Of a DNA stretch of 5,669 nt, positions 1 to 4,609 are shown piece by piece. The number at the start of each line of letters is the position of its first letter. The first letter of the stretch is position 1. Source of the DNA: an uncultured bacterium (GTDB lineage: Bacteria > Cyanobacteriota > Vampirovibrionia > Gastranaerophilales > Gastranaerophilaceae); NCBI GenBank assembly GCA_900555175.1, contig USJT01000084.1, positions 1-5,669 on the forward strand. The letters run 5' to 3'. Made by a program: the position numbers and the translations under genes. The notes under the pieces are model-generated. The model did no database searches. It had not been told where the DNA came from and saw only the letters and a program-made list of their open reading frames with translations.

Positions 1-1
1 T

Positions 2-949
2 TCAAGTAGCTTGCCTGCTGATGTTCAGGTAAAAATGCTTAGAACGCTTCCGGGGCTTGAAAATGCGCATGTTATAAAACCTGCTTATGCTGTTGAATAC
101 GATTATGTTCCAGCAGTTCAAACTACTCATTCTTTGATGTCAAAATCTGTTAAAGGTTTGTTCTTTGGCGGTCAAATTAACGGTACAAGCGGTTATGAAG
201 AAGCTGCAGCTCAAGGGTTAATTGCAGGTATTAACGCATTTAATTATTTGAATAACGCTGAAATGCTTGAACTTTCAAGAAGTTCATCTTATATCGGAAC
301 TTTGATTGATGATTTGGTTACAAAAGATATCCAGGATCCATATAGAATGCTAACTTCTCGTTCAGAATACAGACTTTTATTAAGACAGGATAATGCAGAT
401 GCAAGATTAACCCCTATTGGTCGCAAATACGGGCTAATTGATGATGCTCAATATAAAGTCTTTACAGATAAACAAGAAGCTATTGAAAAAGAATTATCAA
501 GAATTAAAGAGGCTAAGATTTCTGTAACTGATGAGGTAAATTCAATTTTAGCAAAATATGGTGAGCACATGGATCGCGGAATGAAGGTTGCAGAACTTTT
601 GAAACGTCCTAATATCGATTATTCTGTAATAAAAGAAATTGATAGTGTAACCAGAGATTTGAATATCCCTTATGATGTTACAGAACAGGTTGAAATTCTT
701 GTAAAATATGACGGATATTTGAAACGTCAAGAATTTCAGGTTGAACAGGCTTCTAAGTTAGATAAATTTAAAATTCCTGATGATATAGATTATTCTTCAA
801 TAGATCATATATCTTCTGAAACAAAAGATAAATTATCTAAAATTAGACCTAAGACATTAGCTCAGGCTTCTCGTATCGGAGGGGTTAAGCCTGCTGATAT
901 TTCAATTTTAATGGTAATGCTTGAAAGGCACCAATTTTCAAGATTGTAA
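2..949 (+). CDS. mnmG: tRNA uridine-5-carboxymethylaminomethyl(34) synthesis enzyme MnmG (GidA), C-terminal half, 5' truncated by the window
   Basis: With MnmE, MnmG (FAD-dependent, cytoplasmic) installs the (carboxymethyl)aminomethyl group on wobble U34 of tRNAs reading NNA/NNG codons. About 315 of the usual ~620-630 residues are present. The frame is open to the left edge: SSS precedes LPADVQVKML, as in the family's S-L-P-x-D-V-Q region, so the TTG at 11 is not a start. Visible landmarks are the second GidA signature GGQINGTSGYEEAAAQG (about nt 167-217), which belongs to the FAD-binding part, then DPYRMLTSRSEYRLLLRQDN and ADARLTPIGRKYGLI. The helical C-terminal domain that contacts MnmE and tRNA ends with KIRPKTLAQASRIGG and VKPADISILMVML. 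The stop is TAA at 947-949. The gene converges on the methyltransferase-like gene with only 11 bp between stop codons, and I see no strong terminator there. The tRNA-Gln in this window has C34, so it is not itself an expected substrate. Identification is very secure. Confidence 0.97.
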   Translation, partial: SSSLPADVQVKMLRTLPGLENAHVIKPAYAVEYDYVPAVQTTHSLMSKSVKGLFFGGQINGTSGYEEAAAQGLIAGINAFNYLNNAEMLELSRSSSYIGTLIDDLVTKDIQDPYRMLTSRSEYRLLLRQDNADARLTPIGRKYGLIDDAQYKVFTDKQEAIEKELSRIKEAKISVTDEVNSILAKYGEHMDRGMKVAELLKRPNIDYSVIKEIDSVTRDLNIPYDVTEQVEILVKYDGYLKRQEFQVEQASKLDKFKIPDDIDYSSIDHISSETKDKLSKIRPKTLAQASRIGGVKPADISILMVMLERHQFSRL

Positions 950-960
950 TAAATATTTAA

Positions 961-1431
961 TTATTTGAATTTTGGTATCCACATTGGAACATTTTTTTTG
1001 TATTCCAAGTATTCTTGTCCAAAATTTCTTTCAAGTTGTTTTTCTTCAAATAATTTAAAATAAATGCAATTAATAATGAAAAATATTAGCATCCAATAAA
1101 ATAAATTGAGAGAGTTTAATATCAGTGCTTCCGCTGTTAAGATACATAGAACTCCTGTAATCATAGGATTTCTCGTTATTTTAAAAGGCCCTTCAACAAC
1201 TAAATGTTTTGTAGCAGCCCATGGAGCAAGTGTACCTTTTCCTATTTTATTAAATAAAATCATTGTCCAAATTGCGAGGAAAAGTCCAAAGAATAATAAC
1301 ACAATTCCTAATATCATTTGAATAATATTAGGTGTGTTATAGCGAAATTTAGAAAAATATAAAATTAAACATGGGATTACCACTGTCACATTAAAAGGTA
1401 AAATAATTATTGCTTTAATCCATTCTTTCAT
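961..1431 (-). CDS. Isoprenylcysteine carboxyl methyltransferase (ICMT)/PEMT-like integral membrane protein
   Basis: This 156-residue protein is mostly hydrophobic, with likely membrane segments near residues 7-25, 36-60 and a re-entrant or paired segment about 92-125. The conserved SAM-binding part of the ICMT/PEMT superfamily is clear: GTLAPW (66-71), HLVVEGPFKITRNPM (76-90, the G-P-[FY]-x-x-x-R-N-P-M core), the acidic pair EEKQL (129-133), and FGQEYLEYKKNVPMWIP (137-153), the typical FG-x-x-Y-x-x-Y-x-x-x-VP tail. Family members methylate lipid or isoprenoid-linked substrates at the membrane. The bacterial substrate is generally unknown and cannot be read here. The ATG is well supported by a Shine-Dalgarno AAGAGGA at about 1437-1443. 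The gene lies 29 bp downstream of the small minus-strand ORF, so the two are probably co-transcribed. Superfamily assignment is secure; the specific reaction is not. Confidence 0.88.
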   Translation of the reverse strand: MKEWIKAIIILPFNVTVVIPCLILYFSKFRYNTPNIIQMILGIVLLFFGLFLAIWTMILFNKIGKGTLAPWAATKHLVVEGPFKITRNPMITGVLCILTAEALILNSLNLFYWMLIFFIINCIYFKLFEEKQLERNFGQEYLEYKKNVPMWIPKFK

Positions 1432-1460
1432 AAGTTTCCTCTTATTATTTTGTAAAAATT

Positions 1461-1745
1461 TTAAGCTGTATAATTAATTCCGGAGTTTTTCTTTTTATAA
1501 GCAATTCCGTTATTTTTTAATACGGCTTCAAATGCTTTGTCTTTATGATCTTTTACATTAACTTCAATATTCCCATAAACTGCGGTATTTCGGATTTTGT
1601 TGAAAGTCGCACCTGCATTATTAACCCAAAAATTGTTCATTAATGCGCCGAGTGTAAAAATTTGTGATTTTGATTGAGCAGAGCCTGTGTCTACTTCATA
1701 AACGCTTTTAAAAGCAGGAGAATTATAATTCGTATTAATATTCAT
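1461..1745 (-). CDS. Small protein of unknown function (94 aa) with N-terminal NSPAFKS segment
   Basis: I do not recognise a named family. The protein opens MNINTNYNSPAFKS, a short polar stretch ending in P-A-F-K-S. Similar N-terminal 'F-K-[GSA]' openings recur, to my recollection, on many small proteins of gut Gastranaerophilales; that link is inference. The middle (FTLGALMNNFWVNNAGATF) is Asn-rich and moderately hydrophobic but too polar for a convincing transmembrane helix. The C-terminal 40 residues (YGNIEVNVKDHKDKAFEAVL, then NNGIAYKKK) read like a beta-alpha-beta module. There are no cysteines and no cleavable signal peptide. No good Shine-Dalgarno precedes the ATG; the upstream sequence is AT-rich with TATATT/TATTAT boxes about 10-20 nt away, so the leader may be very short. 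The gene is upstream of, and probably in an operon with, the ICMT-like gene. I consider it real on composition and spacing. Confidence 0.7.
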   Translation of the reverse strand: MNINTNYNSPAFKSVYEVDTGSAQSKSQIFTLGALMNNFWVNNAGATFNKIRNTAVYGNIEVNVKDHKDKAFEAVLKNNGIAYKKKNSGINYTA

Positions 1746-1766
1746 AATGAGCTATATAATATACAT

Positions 1767-1803
1767 AAAAAAATTTTTTTGCTAGTCCCTCAAAAATTTT
1801 TTT
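1767..1803. other. Two phased A/T tracts (A7T7 and A5T7), likely curved DNA
   Basis: A perfect A7T7 palindrome (1767-1780) is followed by A5T7 (1792-1803). Their centres are about 23 bp apart, roughly two helical turns, separated by GCTAGTCCCTC. AnTn tracts in phase bend DNA. The position lies just upstream of the 94-aa gene on the minus strand and just outside the left border of the tandem array. No GC-rich stem accompanies the T tracts, so I do not call a terminator. Confidence 0.45.
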
Positions 1804-1848
1804 AAATTATAAATATATATTCCTGTGGTTCGAATACACTCCATATAA

Positions 1849-1876
1849 TTGAACAAAGATTAAAAACTAATAAATA
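1849..1876 (+). promoter_or_regulatory. Putative sigma70 promoter of array unit 1 (weaker copy)
   Basis: TTGAAC (1849-1854), 16-bp spacer, TAAATA (1871-1876). The predicted start falls at about 1882-1884, at the 5' end of the first structured unit. It has a shorter spacer and poorer -10 than the two downstream copies. Prediction only. Confidence 0.4.
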
Positions 1877-1883
1877 AATTCCC

Positions 1884-1999
1884 GGAGATGGATTTCAGCT
1901 CAGATGCAGGCGAGCAACACGAGCCTTGCAGATGAGGGTACAGAGTAAAACAAGGAATTTTGAGCAACACGAAAAATTTCTGTGGTTCGAATTCACTCC
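1884..1999 (+). ncRNA. Putative structured RNA unit 1 (116 nt, three-way junction with twin same-loop hairpins)
   Basis: Unrecognised element, folded by eye. A closing stem pairs GGAG-A-UGGAUU (1884-1894, A1888 bulged) with AAUUCACUCC (1990-1999). Arm A stacks CUCA/UGAG (1899-1902/1933-1936), a symmetric GA/GA internal loop (1903-1904/1931-1932), UGCA/UGCA, and GGC/GCC with U1926 bulged. Its 11-nt loop is GAGCAACACGA (1912-1922). Arm B is AGGAAUUUU/AAAAUUUCU (1953-1961/1973-1981) with exactly the same loop GAGCAACACGA (1962-1972). Both loops can form tandem sheared G-A pairs (5' GA...GA 3'). There is no ORF and no U-tract after the fold, so the 3' end is uncertain; a longer precursor is possible. 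An alternative is a DNA-level element such as a miniature hairpin-ended transposable element. Confidence 0.5.
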
Positions 2000-2005
2000 T
2001 AATTA

Positions 2006-2034
2006 TTGAACAAAAAATTAAAATCTAATAAAAT
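2006..2034 (+). promoter_or_regulatory. Putative sigma70 promoter of array unit 2
   Basis: TTGAAC (2006-2011), 17-bp AT-rich spacer, TAAAAT (2029-2034). The predicted start is about 2041-2043, exactly where the closing stem of unit 2 begins (CCGGAG). Canonical spacing plus agreement with the structural boundary make this better than a chance AT-rich match. The background is AT-rich, so caution applies. Confidence 0.5.
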
Positions 2035-2042
2035 AAATTCCC

Positions 2043-2158
2043 GGAGATGGATTTCAGCTCAGATGCAGGCGAGCAACACGAGCCTTGCAGATGAGGGTAC
2101 AGAGTAAACCAAGGAATTTTGAGCAGCACGAAAAATTCCTGTGGTTCGAATTCACTCC
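2043..2158 (+). ncRNA. Putative structured RNA unit 2 (116 nt)
   Basis: Same architecture and length as unit 1. The closing stem pairs 2043-2053 with 2149-2158. Arm A (CTCA 2058-2061 to TGAG 2092-2095) is identical in sequence, with loop GAGCAACACGA at 2071-2081. Arm B is AGGAAUUUU/AAAAUUCCU (2112-2120/2132-2140), now fully Watson-Crick, with loop GAGCAGCACGA (2121-2131). AACCA before arm B can additionally pair with UGGUU after it, across one bulged G. Only three substitutions separate the two units over this span, all in or next to arm B. Function unknown; the RNA interpretation is inferred from fold, promoter position and the pattern of changes. Confidence 0.5.
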
Positions 2159-2164
2159 TAATTA

Positions 2165-2193
2165 TTGAACAAAAAATCAAAATCTAATAAAAT
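2165..2193 (+). promoter_or_regulatory. Third array promoter copy, directed antisense into tRNA-Gln
   Basis: TTGAAC (2165-2170), 17-bp spacer, TAAAAT (2188-2193), nearly identical to the unit 2 promoter. The predicted start is near 2200, so the transcript would run antisense through the whole tRNA gene instead of through a hairpin unit. It may simply be a by-product of array duplication. Confidence 0.4.
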
Positions 2194-2196
2194 AAA

Positions 2197-2267
2197 TTCC
2201 CGGAGATGGATTCGAACCACCGTTGGAAGAGCCAGAATCTTCAGTCCTGCCACTAGACGATCCGGGA
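2197..2267 (-). tRNA. tRNA-Gln (anticodon CUG)
   Basis: The minus strand folds into a complete cloverleaf. The acceptor is TCCCGGA/TCCGGGA (7 perfect pairs) with discriminator A73 at 2197. The D arm is GTCT/GGAC with a 7-nt loop AGTGGCA containing G18G19. The anticodon stem GAAGA/TCTTC is perfect, with loop TTCTGGC and anticodon CTG at plus-strand 2233-2235. The variable loop is CAAC. The T arm is GGTGG/CCATC with loop TTCGAAT, and G15-C48 can form the Levitt pair. U1-A72 is typical of bacterial tRNA-Gln. The 3' CCA is not encoded (ATTT follows). The gene has its own promoter upstream; no clear terminator lies downstream, where the transcript would run antisense into the repeat array. Confidence 0.95.
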
Positions 2268-2288
2268 ATAATTTTGTTCAAAATTATT
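2267..2288. repeat. Perfect inverted repeat between the tRNA-Gln -10 box and the tRNA 5' end
   Basis: AATAATTTTG-TT-CAAAATTATT: two perfect 10-bp arms around a 2-bp centre (or 9-bp arms and a 4-nt loop in RNA). It overlaps the -10 hexamer at one end and the first tRNA base at the other, so it could be a 5' leader hairpin or an operator-like site. It is very AT-rich, so some chance contribution is likely. Confidence 0.6.
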
Positions 2289-2314
2289 CTATTGCAAACA
2301 AATTTATAATACAA
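2286..2314 (-). promoter_or_regulatory. Sigma70-type promoter of tRNA-Gln
   Basis: On the minus strand, -35 TTGTAT (2309-2314), a 17-bp spacer, and -10 TAGAAT (2286-2291). The predicted start is near 2279, leaving a leader of about 12 nt before the mature tRNA. Spacing and distance are ideal for a bacterial tRNA gene. Confidence 0.65.
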
Positions 2315-2350
2315 GACATTATCGGCAAAATAGATATTACCGATAATGTC
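2315..2350 (-). terminator. Hairpin, probable terminator of the sugar-porter gene
   Basis: GACATTATCGG (2315-2325) and CCGATAATGTC (2340-2350) are perfect 11-bp arms with a 14-nt loop, 33 nt after the transporter stop. On the minus strand the hairpin is followed by TTGTATTATAAATTT, a T-rich but interrupted tail that doubles as the tRNA -35 region. On the plus strand no T-run follows. Termination is likely but possibly inefficient. Confidence 0.5.
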
Positions 2351-2382
2351 ACATTTAAAATTCTAAGATATTAAATTTTAAT

Positions 2383-3765
2383 TTATTTCGTTTTGTTGAA
2401 ATCTCTTGGCATTACACCGTGTATCCAGTTAGATTCAATTTGCTCAAGCGAAATTCCTTTTGTTTCCGGAACAAAGAAGTAAACAAACAAAATACATAAG
2501 AATGATACAACCGCAAAGCCCCAGAATGTATAAGCACCACCAATATTGTGGATAAGTAATGGGAAGCTGCCTACAACAAAGAAGTTAAAAGCAAAGTTTG
2601 CAACTGTGCAAATACTCATTGCAATACCTCTGATTTTTAGAGGGAAAACTTCTGAAACAATAATCCAACCGATAGGTCCAAGACTCATTGCAAAACAAAT
2701 TATGTATGCAACAAGGCTACCGACTGCTACGTATTTTAAATTGTCTCCAAGTGCAGTTTCAAAAGCAAATGCACATCCAAGAGCTGTTAAACTTAACATA
2801 ACACCAGTTAAACCGAAATACAATAAAGGTTTTCTTCCAAGTTTGTCTGTGAAGAATACGGCAACGATTGTCATTAAGAAGTTTACAACACCAATTCCTG
2901 TTGTTGCATATATAGCGTTTAAGTTAGAGTCAAATCCTGCAACTTTGAAGATAGTCGGAGCATAATATATAATTGTGTTGATGCCTGTACAAATTTGTGC
3001 AAACATTATACCAATACCGACAACAAATGGCATTATCATCCATTTTTTGAATTTGAATTTTTCTCCAGAAGTTCTTTCGTTTAATTTTAAGGTTCTTTTA
3101 ATTTCTTTAACTTCGCTATCAACATCAACTCCGGGTTCAATTTTTTGTAATACTTTTTCAGCATCATTATCTTTGTTTTTGCTGATAAGCCATCTTGGAG
3201 TATCACTCATAAAGCACATTCCGATGAGTAATACAAGTCCTGGAAGAACGCCGGCAAGAAGCATCCAACGCCAATTAAATACAGCTTGAGCAAATGCAGC
3301 GTTTATGAAGTATGAGAATAATATACCTGCTGTAATTGCCCATTGATAAAGAGAAACTAAAGTTCCTCTAAGAGCTTTTGGTGAAATTTCGGACAAATAC
3401 AGAGGAATAACGAAGTTAACAATACCAACTGCAAGTCCGACAAATACTCTCGAAATTATTAGTACATAAACGTTTGGCGCAAATCCGCATAAAATAGAAC
3501 CTATAATAAATATAATTGCAGTTGCTATTATGACTTTTTTACGTCCAAACATATCTGCAAGTATGCCGTTAGTAGCAGCACCAATAACTGCACCAATAAG
3601 AACAGAGCTTACGACTATACCTTGTAAGGAGTCTGATAAATCCCAGCTTTCGTTAATGAATAAAAGAGCACCTGATATAACACCTGTGTCATATCCTGAT
3701 AATAATCCGCCCAAAGATGCTACGATTGCAACAATGTACAACCAAATAAATTTAAATCTTTTCAT
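2383..3765 (-). CDS. Sugar porter family (MFS, GalP/XylE/AraE-like) transporter
   Basis: A full-length 460-residue, 12-TM member of the MFS sugar porter family, probably importing a monosaccharide by proton symport across the inner membrane. All family landmarks are present: GYDTGVISGAL in TM1 (24-34), DMFGRKK between TM2 and TM3 (71-77), PLYLSEISPKALRG (121-134), Q141 in TM5, DTPRWL (188-193; PESPRWL in most relatives), QICTGINTIIYYAP in TM7 (257-270), DKLGRKPLL between TM8 and TM9 (307-315), GPIGWIIVSEVFPLKIRG (363-380) and the C-terminal PETKG (433-437). Several positions that line the sugar site in E. coli XylE differ (S23, I258, N390, F391), so I do not name a substrate. The start is fixed by a strong Shine-Dalgarno GAGGAG at 3772-3777, 6 nt from the ATG. 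It is apparently monocistronic, with a hairpin downstream at 2315-2350. Confidence 0.95.
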   Translation of the reverse strand: MKRFKFIWLYIVAIVASLGGLLSGYDTGVISGALLFINESWDLSDSLQGIVVSSVLIGAVIGAATNGILADMFGRKKVIIATAIIFIIGSILCGFAPNVYVLIISRVFVGLAVGIVNFVIPLYLSEISPKALRGTLVSLYQWAITAGILFSYFINAAFAQAVFNWRWMLLAGVLPGLVLLIGMCFMSDTPRWLISKNKDNDAEKVLQKIEPGVDVDSEVKEIKRTLKLNERTSGEKFKFKKWMIMPFVVGIGIMFAQICTGINTIIYYAPTIFKVAGFDSNLNAIYATTGIGVVNFLMTIVAVFFTDKLGRKPLLYFGLTGVMLSLTALGCAFAFETALGDNLKYVAVGSLVAYIICFAMSLGPIGWIIVSEVFPLKIRGIAMSICTVANFAFNFFVVGSFPLLIHNIGGAYTFWGFAVVSFLCILFVYFFVPETKGISLEQIESNWIHGVMPRDFNKTK

Positions 3766-3853
3766 ATTAAACTCCTCAAAACCTACTTACATTTTAAATT
3801 ATTTTTAGGATTTCTTCCAGATGTTTTTTAAGAAATGTAAAGATTTTGTATAT

Positions 3854-4576
3854 CTATTTTAAATCCTTATTAAAATATCCTGTTATAAATTTCAAATTAT
3901 TTAGAGCATCTTTTACAGATAAAGTAATTAATTTCTTTTCTCTGTTGTCAAGAATATAAATTCTATCATTCTTTAAATCTACTTTCTTGAGGACAAATAC
4001 ATGACAATCAGGCAGTTTTGAAAATAGTTTAATTCCTGTTCCTACAACAAAGCTGTTCCCTGAAGGAGATTTATCAAGCTTTTCAAACAAATCCATTGCT
4101 TGATCTTTTTTAGAAGCCAGTTTCATACTTATGCTTTGTTCATTTATTGTACGAGGTTTTTTATTTGTAAATAATTCTAAAAAATTTGATGGATAATTAT
4201 ATTCAAATTTTTCCATACATTTTGCAAGACGGCAGGTTATGGCTTTTTTTGACGGGTATGCTGATATTAATTTGCCCATAGCAATTTCAATTGCCTGTAA
4301 TATAGGATTATAAGGCTCTTTGGGCGGTTTCGGATTACAATATCTGTCAACAAAGTCCAATTTGTTAAATTCATCTTGACTTACGCTAAATTTCTTTCCT
4401 AATCCGTCGAATTGAATATTATAATTTGTACCATCTCTTGTGATATTTTTTTGCAATACTTTAACGCCATTAGAACTTTGAGCAAGTGCATGTAAAGAAC
4501 TTACCAAATAACAATCATGAAAATATTGTCTTGCATACTTCAAACTTCTTATTTCATTTATGTTTAATTGGGGCAT
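3854..4576 (-). CDS. Putative calpain/papain-fold cysteine peptidase, uncharacterised (240 aa)
   Basis: I do not recognise a named protein, but the organisation suggests a calpain-like (C2-type) or related papain-fold cysteine peptidase. Near the N-terminus, RQYFHDCYLVSSLHALAQSS (16-35) resembles the Q-x-x-x-D-C-[WYF]-L-[LV]-[AS]-[AS]-L active-site helix, with Q17 a possible oxyanion residue and C22 the nucleophile. Near the C-terminus, DCHVFVLKKV (190-199) supplies a candidate catalytic H192 on a strand, and IYILDNREKK (207-216) supplies D210/N211 on the next strand, the usual Cys-His-Asn order. There is no signal peptide or membrane segment, so it looks cytosolic, or secreted by a signal-independent route. 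The family is normally protease, but inactive or regulatory members exist. The Shine-Dalgarno is weak (GGAT about 13 nt upstream); a TATAAT box sits at 4604-4609. It is separated by about 90-150 bp from both same-strand neighbours, so probably its own transcript. Confidence 0.62.
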   Translation of the reverse strand: MPQLNINEIRSLKYARQYFHDCYLVSSLHALAQSSNGVKVLQKNITRDGTNYNIQFDGLGKKFSVSQDEFNKLDFVDRYCNPKPPKEPYNPILQAIEIAMGKLISAYPSKKAITCRLAKCMEKFEYNYPSNFLELFTNKKPRTINEQSISMKLASKKDQAMDLFEKLDKSPSGNSFVVGTGIKLFSKLPDCHVFVLKKVDLKNDRIYILDNREKKLITLSVKDALNNLKFITGYFNKDLK

Positions 4577-4603
4577 AATGTATTAATATCCATAAAGTTG
4601 CTT

Positions 4604-4609
4604 ATTATA
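4604..4609 (-). promoter_or_regulatory. Candidate -10 box for the peptidase-like gene
   Basis: A consensus TATAAT on the minus strand, 28 nt before the ATG at 4576. No good -35 lies at 16-18 bp and the surroundings are very AT-rich, so this is a weak call. Confidence 0.3.

Larger units (their letters stand above)
1820..2212. repeat. 157-159 bp tandem array, 2 full units plus a third terminal segment that runs into tRNA-Gln
   Basis: The segment from TTCCTGTGGTTCGAA through an AT-rich linker to TTCCCGGAGATGGATT occurs three times: GTGG at 1825, 1982 and 2141, and CCCGGAG at 1881, 2040 and 2199. Between copies 1-2 and 2-3 lies an almost identical hairpin-rich body. After copy 3 the body is replaced by the rest of the tRNA-Gln gene, sequence diverging right after GGATT at 2212. 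Linker 1 is 2 bp shorter than linkers 2 and 3. The array occupies most of the gene-free stretch 1746-2196. No protein ORF, transposase or CRISPR structure is present; the 'spacers' are themselves repeated. Confidence 0.93.

Noticed and set aside
548..730. 60-aa minus-strand ORF
   Set aside because: It lies entirely inside mnmG, whose frame is strongly conserved.
947..963. Bidirectional terminator between the convergent mnmG and methyltransferase-like genes
   Set aside because: Only a 10-bp TAAATATTTA palindrome is present, without GC stem or T tract.
1106..1321. 71-aa plus-strand ORF
   Set aside because: It is antisense to the ICMT-like gene with its recognisable catalytic motifs.
1884..2158. 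Integron attC sites or IS200/IS605-type ends
   Set aside because: Hairpins with bulged T are reminiscent, but I find no GTTRRRY/RYYYAAC core pair, no integrase and no TnpA/TnpB gene. Kept only as an alternative explanation.
1820..2212. CRISPR-like array (regularly spaced repeats)
   Set aside because: Period is about 159 bp and the intervening sequences are themselves nearly identical; there are no unique spacers and no cas genes.
2165..2374. Plus-strand ORF encoding MNKKSKSNKINSRRWIRTTV...
   Set aside because: It is the antisense of the tRNA-Gln gene; RWIRTTVGR-type peptides are a classic artefact of tRNA genes.
2546..3808. Three plus-strand ORFs opposite the transporter
   Set aside because: They are shadows of the conserved sugar-porter gene, with no family resemblance of their own.
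3810..3836. Inverted repeat ATTTCTT ... AAGAAAT as a terminator of the peptidase-like gene
   Set aside because: Only 7 AT-rich pairs with a 13-nt loop and no T-run after it on the minus strand; too weak to call.
4564..4593. Nine-codon upstream ORF (MDINTLCPN) overlapping the start of the peptidase-like gene
   Set aside because: It has no ribosome binding site and such short ORFs are expected by chance; could be revisited if ribosome profiling showed initiation.
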